The notes under the pieces were generated by a model, which was given only the letters and a program-made list of their open reading frames with translations, was not told where the DNA came from and did no database searches. A stretch of DNA of 64,000 bases from a virus: IMG/VR virus record IMGVR_UViG_3300037189_014399, positions 1 through 64,000 of that record; one strand, given 5' to 3'. Numbering within the stretch: position 1 is the stretch's first letter; each line of letters opens with the position of its first letter. Positions 59,120-64,000 of this stretch are shown here, in pieces. The translations under genes were made by a program, and so were the position numbers.

Positions 59120-60682
59120 TTACGCCGTAGCGTTTCCTGTGAGTTGTCCAAGCTTGATAACAATGAATTCGGCTGGGTACTCGAGAGCAACGCCTACTTC
59201 AATGTTAACAATGCCATTTTGAATATCAGCTTCTGAGTTATTAGTTCCATCGCAAATAACATAGAAAGCTTGCTGAGGTGAAGTTCCACGAAGACCGCCT
59301 TGCTGCCAGTATCCGCGTAGGAATGTATTGATGCCGGTACGAATACGTGACCACAAGATTGAGTCGTTGTTCTCAAAGAGAGCAAACTGACTGCGGTTAT
59401 CGAGTTCTGTCTTCAAGTACATCATTGAACGACGAACGTTGATGTAACGGTTTGAAGATGTATTGTTAAGTGTACGAGCACCCATAAGTACAATGCCTGC
59501 GCCAGGAACCTGACGGATTGCATTGATAGGTTCTGTGCCGGTGTTTAGTGTGTCTAAGTCTGTATTTGAAAGCTGAGTCTGTGTTGACACTGCTAATGCG
59601 ACACGGTTTCCAAAACCTGCTGGAGCCTTGAATACACCACGTGATGTATCTGTTGCCAAGAACTGACCAGCTGCAATAGCACCTGGGGCCTGTAGGCGTG
59701 TTGCTCCACGAGCAGCCTTTGTTGTATCTGGGATATTAACCCAAGGATAGTAGATTGCTGCTACTTCTCCATGGTTGTTTCCAGAGAAAGGTGAGGTTGA
59801 TTTTAGATCTGAAGCGTACTGTTTAGCATCTGAGACGGTTAATCCAGCAGGAACATCGCAGATTGCAAATGCATTGTCACGGCTAGCGCAGTAATCAACC
59901 ATGTCAGCTTGAAGCTGCATAGACAATGTGCGATCGGCTGAGCTTCCTGCAGTGTTGTAAACATAAGCAGCATTAGGAACGTTAAACACAAGTGGGTTCT
60001 TTACTGGATCAAACAATGTATATGCAGATGAGTAATTAGAACGTGTTGGTGTGCTTCCATCTAGGCCGCCAGTAAGAGCGTGAGGAACACCATCTGCCGT
60101 TGGGCGGTTATCTGGGGCAACAGAGGCTGAATTTTGATCAGTCAATGTAATGTAAGATGAAGATGCATTTACATATGAAATTGCATAACGTGGGTCTGTT
60201 TTTACCATGCTTAGATCAGCAAACTGTTCTACAAGAACGGTGTTTCCTGAAAGTGACTGGTATACATAAAGTGCAAAACGATTAGCAGCACCAGAGTCAA
60301 TAACTTGAACTGCAAAGTTATTACCCCAAGCTCCTGCGTTATTTGCCTTTACTAAAAGTGTAGCCAGTGCTGATTGTGAACGGTCTGTCAATACAACAGA
60401 TGCTTGTGCGGCGTTTGAACCGACTACACGCTTGATGTAGGCCTGGTTACCACCGTTAGCAAAAAAGTTATATACAGCCCAGGTCATTGGATAGGCGTCA
60501 TTGACATCGCCAAAGGTATCGACGAAGTTTCTCCAAGAACGTACTAGAACAGGTAACGCTGTTGAACCCATCGCTGCTGGGCCGACAAATGCGCCTACTG
60601 CTGATCCGTTGTCAGACAACTGAATCGTCTGAGCAACTGGTACCTCTTGTACATAGACACCAGGTCTACTAAATGTAGCCAT
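59120..60682 (-). CDS. Tail sheath protein
   Basis: The 520-residue protein starts with FSRPGVYVQEVP, the standard sheath N terminus, and ends with RIRTGINTFLRGYWQQGG and GIVNIEVGVALEYPAEF, the sheath C-terminal domain that joins adjacent subunits. It forms the contractile sheath. Confidence 0.95.
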   Translation of the reverse strand: MATFSRPGVYVQEVPVAQTIQLSDNGSAVGAFVGPAAMGSTALPVLVRSWRNFVDTFGDVNDAYPMTWAVYNFFANGGNQAYIKRVVGSNAAQASVVLTDRSQSALATLLVKANNAGAWGNNFAVQVIDSGAANRFALYVYQSLSGNTVLVEQFADLSMVKTDPRYAISYVNASSSYITLTDQNSASVAPDNRPTADGVPHALTGGLDGSTPTRSNYSSAYTLFDPVKNPLVFNVPNAAYVYNTAGSSADRTLSMQLQADMVDYCASRDNAFAICDVPAGLTVSDAKQYASDLKSTSPFSGNNHGEVAAIYYPWVNIPDTTKAARGATRLQAPGAIAAGQFLATDTSRGVFKAPAGFGNRVALAVSTQTQLSNTDLDTLNTGTEPINAIRQVPGAGIVLMGARTLNNTSSNRYINVRRSMMYLKTELDNRSQFALFENNDSILWSRIRTGINTFLRGYWQQGGLRGTSPQQAFYVICDGTNNSEADIQNGIVNIEVGVALEYPAEFIVIKLGQLTGNATA

Positions 60683-60740
60683 TGTGATTTACTCCTTAGT
60701 TAAGTTAGTTATTTTCTTAGGGGTCCGTATTGTTTTAAAT

Positions 60741-61340
60741 TTATACACTGAATCTAATAGTCTCTTTGTCTGGAAGAGAAGCAGTAATCGATATATTTGG
60801 CGGTTGAGTGACTGGGTAGATTTTATCAAGTACATCAGGCAATAGCTCTGAATACACTCGAATAGTATAGACGTTACTAAACAATCTTTTATCCTGTTCA
60901 GTTCTGTCTCTTTTGACGTAGCCTAAGAAGTCCACACGTCGGGCTGTGCCGTCTTGTGGAATTAGTAGCTGGCCAAATCTAAATGGGATATATCCCGGGG
61001 ATAGCAGAGTGGCAATGATCTGTCGATCATGCTGTGGATATCTGCAGTATGTTGTTATCTGATAGTCAAGGTTTACTGGGATTGGATACCAGGTTTTAGC
61101 AACCTCGGTAGCTCCCTCAGGAATATATGAAGTCTCTACATATCCTCTGTGGGCACGATCATTGGCTTCAGATACATCTATAAGTTCAATAGTGATGTAT
61201 GGGTAAGACTGCTGACGAATAGCAAGGTCTGGCTGACCGTAGAAGACAGCCACTGGACGATTAGGGTTTGCCTGATCTGAGACAGTGATGCCTTTTAGCA
61301 ATTCTTTTACAGCAGCATCTTCATTGAGAAGGAATGTCAT
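60741..61340 (-). CDS. Tail terminator/sheath-associated candidate (199 aa)
   Basis: A mixed alpha/beta protein with SYPYITIELIDVSE and VNLDYQITTYCRYPQHD, typical of gpU/gp15-like tail completion proteins. It lies directly before the sheath gene. Assignment by context and weak pattern. Confidence 0.6.
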   Translation of the reverse strand: MTFLLNEDAAVKELLKGITVSDQANPNRPVAVFYGQPDLAIRQQSYPYITIELIDVSEANDRAHRGYVETSYIPEGATEVAKTWYPIPVNLDYQITTYCRYPQHDRQIIATLLSPGYIPFRFGQLLIPQDGTARRVDFLGYVKRDRTEQDKRLFSNVYTIRVYSELLPDVLDKIYPVTQPPNISITASLPDKETIRFSV

Positions 61341-61651
61341 AGTAGGCCCTCTTCTTCAAAGGCAAGATCAAACTCAGCAGTTATATCGTCTTCACTTATG
61401 TCATTTAAGAATCGACGGATGAATGGATCTGCTGGCTCGCCTTCAGGGCCGAACTCGTCATCATAGATCTCATCACTGTGATGATAGGGAAAGTTGGCTT
61501 CAAAGATATCTTCTTCATGAGAGATCTCAAGCATGCGGCCGTAAGACTTACCTACAGTCTCGGCTTCGTACTGAATCTTTGCAGTTAGGGTTTGATCTAA
61601 CCGTTTATCTGCTACTCCAAATGCGTTTAGGACTCTGGCTCTGATGGTCAC
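61337..61651 (-). CDS. Hypothetical acidic head-tail region protein (104 aa)
   Basis: Starts at a GTG (61651) that overlaps the stop of the previous gene; ends overlapping the next ATG (ATGA). Acidic C-terminal half. No motif. Confidence 0.6.
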   Translation of the reverse strand: MTIRARVLNAFGVADKRLDQTLTAKIQYEAETVGKSYGRMLEISHEEDIFEANFPYHHSDEIYDDEFGPEGEPADPFIRRFLNDISEDDITAEFDLAFEEEGLL

Positions 61652-61806
61652 TTAGTCCGCCTTGAAGCTAGGTACCCTGCAATTAAACCAACGGCAATTT
61701 TTGTATTTGCCTTCTTAGGGTCTGCAGATCCCGTAACTCCACGGATAAACTCTCGGCGGTCAGCCTCGGACTCCTCACGTAGGAGGCGTCGAACTAGCAT
61801 AATCAT
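61648..61806 (-). CDS. Small basic-amphipathic protein (52 aa)
   Basis: ATG at 61806 follows GGAGGATTTTG. Basic N terminus, then a short hydrophobic region (KIAVGLIAGYLA) and a basic end. The TGA overlaps the following GTG. Possible tail or membrane-associated peptide. Confidence 0.55.
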   Translation of the reverse strand: MIMLVRRLLREESEADRREFIRGVTGSADPKKANTKIAVGLIAGYLASRRTK

Positions 61807-61883
61807 CAAAATCCTCCAGTAGAAGGCGCAGGGTCTTGCAGCAAAATCCCAAGGGTTTGGGCGTCAAGACAAGGATAAAGCAA

Positions 61884-61903
61884 AGGCCCCCAGTTGGGGG
61901 CCT
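61884..61903 (-). terminator. Hairpin terminator
   Basis: AGGCCCCC (61884-61891), loop AGTT and GGGGGCCT (61896-61903). On the - strand it is followed by TTTGCTTTATCC. It ends the run of small lysine-rich genes. Confidence 0.8.
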
Positions 61904-61908
61904 AAGCA

Positions 61909-62052
61909 TTACTTCTTCTTGACAGCCTTTTTCTTAGTTGTCTTCTTGACCTTCTTAGCTAGCTTGGCATCATTCTTTTCATCCTGAGCCTCAAACTTTT
62001 TCTTCTGAGCTGGGGTCATGCCCTTTTCAAACTTGCTATCTTTGTGTGCCAT
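61909..62052 (-). CDS. Lysine-rich small protein (47 aa)
   Basis: Starts MAHKDSKFEKGMTPA and becomes mostly Lys, ending KKAVKKK. The TAATG overlap with its upstream neighbour's stop indicates coupling. Possibly a DNA- or capsid-associated peptide. Confidence 0.55.
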   Translation of the reverse strand: MAHKDSKFEKGMTPAQKKKFEAQDEKNDAKLAKKVKKTTKKKAVKKK

Positions 62053-62192
62053 TACATTCCCTTCTTACGGTTCATTGACTTCTTCTTGGCTGGGGCAGGG
62101 GCTGACTTCTTAGCAAACTTCTTATTTGCTGCAGACAGGGTCTTCTCCCCATGCTTAGCTTTTGGCTTCATGCAGCCACAGGTAGCGCACAT
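62052..62192 (-). CDS. Lysine-rich protein with cysteine cluster (46 aa)
   Basis: Begins MCATCGCMKPKAKHG; CxxCxC followed by a His may bind metal. The rest is Lys- and Ala-rich. Overlaps both neighbours by one base (TAATG). Confidence 0.55.
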   Translation of the reverse strand: MCATCGCMKPKAKHGEKTLSAANKKFAKKSAPAPAKKKSMNRKKGM

Positions 62193-62368
62193 TACTTCTT
62201 CTTCTTTCTTAGAGCAGCAAAGTCAGATCCCTCTAACTCACCGTTGTTATTTGCATCAAGCTTCTTTTGCTTAGCTGTAAGGGGTTTCTTAGCAGCTTTC
62301 TTTTTACCCTTTTTGCAGGCACCTTTGCAGCCAGGCTTTGAGCAGCCACATCCACATGATTTACACAT
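62192..62368 (-). CDS. Cys-rich, EF-hand-like small protein (58 aa)
   Basis: The N terminus has CKSCGCGCSKPGCKGAC; the C-terminal part contains LDANNNGELEGSDF, a D-x-N-x-N-G-x-L-x3-D pattern like a calcium-binding EF-hand/dockerin loop. Lys-rich ends. Possible cation-binding virion component. Confidence 0.6.
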   Translation of the reverse strand: MCKSCGCGCSKPGCKGACKKGKKKAAKKPLTAKQKKLDANNNGELEGSDFAALRKKKK

Positions 62369-62574
62369 TATTTTTTACCTTTCTTATGGGGGTTCTTCTT
62401 ATGCCATTCTTTAGTAGCTTTGACGCCTTGCTTTACTGTCTTAGCTCCGGCCTTCTCAGTAAGATTAATCTTATCCCACTTTGGGTCGTTCTTACCGGCG
62501 TGATCAACTATCACATCGCCTTTTTTATTCTTCTTGACCTCGTGGACCTTGCCACTAACTTTTATTTTTGCCAT
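62368..62574 (-). CDS. Basic small protein (68 aa)
   Basis: Lys-rich, starting [15 protein letters not shown] with a likely beta hairpin and ending in HKKGKK. It overlaps the fibre gene stop (TAATG). Unrecognised. Confidence 0.55.
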   Translation of the reverse strand: MAKIKVSGKVHEVKKNKKGDVIVDHAGKNDPKWDKINLTEKAGAKTVKQGVKATKEWHKKNPHKKGKK

Positions 62575-63902
62575 TATTGAGCCAAGTAACTTCCCGATAA
62601 GTTAAAGGTTGTAGAGGTAGCAAAGTTACCAAGAAGGTTTTTAGTCAATGGGTCAAGTACTAGCTTGTTTCCAGGACCACCTGCGCTCTGCCCGTAGAGG
62701 GTAATAGTTGTAGAGCCAGCGGTTGTTGTGCCCACAATTGGGTAGATGGTTCCACCGATATTGAGAGTGCCTGAGAGGCTTGATGGGCCATAAGCTGCAA
62801 CTGGCAGTGTGAGGGTATAGGCACCTGTTCCAAAGTTAGAGACGTTGGTGCAAGCAACTGCAATCTGGAATTGGATAATCTTGCCAGTTCTTGCGTAGTA
62901 GCTAGTAGTAGGTGTGCCACTAAAAATAAGACCAGTACCCGCCCATGTAGACGTGTAAGAGGTATTAGCTGGTGAGACGTAAGCTGTGGTCTGGCTAGTA
63001 GAGTCGTTATAGTTAACTGTAGTAACAGCTAGAGTAGGCAACTGAGCCTGAGCAATTCCGTCAATATTAAAAACACCGTTGTTAATGGTAATGCCGGCAT
63101 TACTACCTAATGATTGATCTGTAATATATATGGTTCCGGGCCCGACGTGTATAGACTTCCAACGAAGAGCATCTGAACCTAAGTTGTAGGTATTATCTAG
63201 GGCAGGAATTACATCCGTAGAAATATTATTAAGGCTGGCTGCTTGAGCAAAGACAATGTTGTCCGTGCCAATCTTAATGCCGTAATCAACCATAGTTCCT
63301 GTCAAACTCTCAAAGAACGTTTTGTTTCCATTAAGAGTTCCATAAAGAACAAGTACTTGATCGCCTTGAGATACTTGACCTTGAACACTATTATCATAAT
63401 CAGTAGCACGGGTAAGAATAGGTGTTAGACCAGCAACCATACGGGTTGCCACATAGATACCATTTTGTTTAGCATCTACTTGGTCTTTAATAAGAACACG
63501 GTCATTTGGAGCAATAGTGCGACTATCAAGTCCAATAACCCCCGGTGTAGTCGATGTAAAGTTTGCACCAACACCGGTTCCACCATCAGCGCCTGCGCTA
63601 CCTGCGTGGTAAGTCCAAACACCGCTAAGAGGTGCAGTAGTGGCAGCAACAACCGCAGCGTGAATATTGGTTGTGCCTGCAGGACCTGTAGGTCCTGTTG
63701 CTCCTACTGCTCCCGTGGATCCAGTGGCACCAGCTGGTCCAGTTGGGCCCACAGCTCCTGTGGATCCAGTTGGGCCAGTTGCTCCCGTTGCTCCTGCACT
63801 TCCTGCAGCACCTGTAGGTCCAGTCGTTCCCGTGTCACCCTTTGCTCCAACCGGTCCTTGTGGACCAACTCCTCCGCTATTTGAATAATGAATGTTTGCC
63901 AT
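62574..63902 (-). CDS. Collagen-like tail or capsid fibre (442 aa)
   Basis: Residues about 10-78 consist of Gly-x-y triplets (GPTGPAG, GATGSTG), i.e. a collagen-like trimeric rod. Residues about 80-220 form a beta domain starting [16 protein letters not shown], and the last part a C-terminal beta domain. Such fibres decorate phage heads or tails and bind hosts. Overlap by one base with both neighbours. Confidence 0.8.
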   Translation of the reverse strand: MANIHYSNSGGVGPQGPVGAKGDTGTTGPTGAAGSAGATGATGPTGSTGAVGPTGPAGATGSTGAVGATGPTGPAGTTNIHAAVVAATTAPLSGVWTYHAGSAGADGGTGVGANFTSTTPGVIGLDSRTIAPNDRVLIKDQVDAKQNGIYVATRMVAGLTPILTRATDYDNSVQGQVSQGDQVLVLYGTLNGNKTFFESLTGTMVDYGIKIGTDNIVFAQAASLNNISTDVIPALDNTYNLGSDALRWKSIHVGPGTIYITDQSLGSNAGITINNGVFNIDGIAQAQLPTLAVTTVNYNDSTSQTTAYVSPANTSYTSTWAGTGLIFSGTPTTSYYARTGKIIQFQIAVACTNVSNFGTGAYTLTLPVAAYGPSSLSGTLNIGGTIYPIVGTTTAGSTTITLYGQSAGGPGNKLVLDPLTKNLLGNFATSTTFNLSGSYLAQ

Positions 63903-64000
63903 TATCGATTAACCTTTAGAACTGCTACGTAACCTGCTCCACTTGAAGATAACGCATAAACTTCATCTGTTGTGTAAAGGTTATCAATTGTAAGCGCTCC
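63902..64000 (-). CDS. Partial gene, C terminus only
   Basis: The window end shows 32 codons ending [13 protein letters not shown] before a TAA that overlaps the fibre ATG (TAATG). The N terminus lies beyond the window. Beta-type sequence; possibly another fibre or decoration protein. Confidence 0.6.
   Translation of the reverse strand, partial: GALTIDNLYTTDEVYALSSSGAGYVAVLKVNR

Noticed and set aside
1-64000. Lysogeny module or integrase
   Set aside because: No integrase, parA or classical repressor is seen. HTH proteins at 26625, 35723 and 36905 alone do not show a temperate life style.
1-64000. Insertion sequences, CRISPR arrays
   Set aside because: No transposase, terminal inverted repeats or regularly spaced repeats were found.

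Overview
The window is a 64 kb piece of a tailed-phage genome with a contractile tail (myovirus-type), almost certainly infecting an actinobacterium. The phage assignment rests on a sheath, tube, tape-measure and baseplate set (44.2-61.8 kb) plus a full replication and recombination set. The host inference rests on three WhiB-like iron-sulfur proteins, a family essentially confined to Actinobacteria and their phages, and on a muralytic tape measure and a CHAP endolysin that fit a Gram-positive wall. Base composition is well below that of most cultured Actinobacteria, which would fit a low-GC freshwater lineage, but that is inference. No terminase, portal, capsid or integrase gene is visible; head genes presumably lie beyond the right edge.

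Layout. 0-12.3 kb (+ strand): many small, mostly unrecognised genes with strong Shine-Dalgarno sites, a WhiB-like gene, a CobS/CobT-like (MoxR ATPase + VWA) pair and a pyrimidine-dimer glycosylase-like gene. The first 5.7 kb is interrupted by five noncoding blocks of about 310-520 bases, rich in long perfect helices and in tRNA-like T-arm elements. 12.4-23.0 kb (- strand): B12-dependent ribonucleotide reductase, a nucleotidyltransferase-like and a HAD-like protein, a run of small proteins, and a lysis cassette. 23.1-25.45 kb (+ strand island): a secreted proline-rich protein that appears to start at an AUA codon, then two small membrane proteins. 25.45-44.0 kb (- strand): metallophosphoesterase, SpoVS, RuvC-like and Hjc-like resolvases, Cas4-like nuclease, RecA-like recombinase, family A DNA polymerase, SNF2 helicase, primase, DnaB-like helicase, DnaC-like loader and a winged-helix initiator candidate whose gene holds a palindrome cluster that could be the origin. 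44.2-64 kb (- strand): tail, read right to left from a collagen-like fibre through sheath, tube, chaperones, tape measure, hub, spike and wedge to a large receptor-binding candidate.

How the parts fit. The initiator, loader, helicase, primase and polymerase can form a self-contained replisome, with nucleotide supply from the class II reductase. That reductase needs adenosylcobalamin, and the same genome carries homologues of cobaltochelatase subunits. Most neighbouring genes overlap by 1-20 bases (ATGA, TAATG), implying long translationally coupled operons separated by strong hairpin terminators.

Most notable: the intercistronic structured RNAs and tRNA-like elements at 0.2-5.7 kb; two genes (23104 and 57604) whose only plausible start is AUA behind a perfect Shine-Dalgarno; a WhiB-like protein with stretched cysteine spacing; and the palindrome cluster inside the initiator gene.
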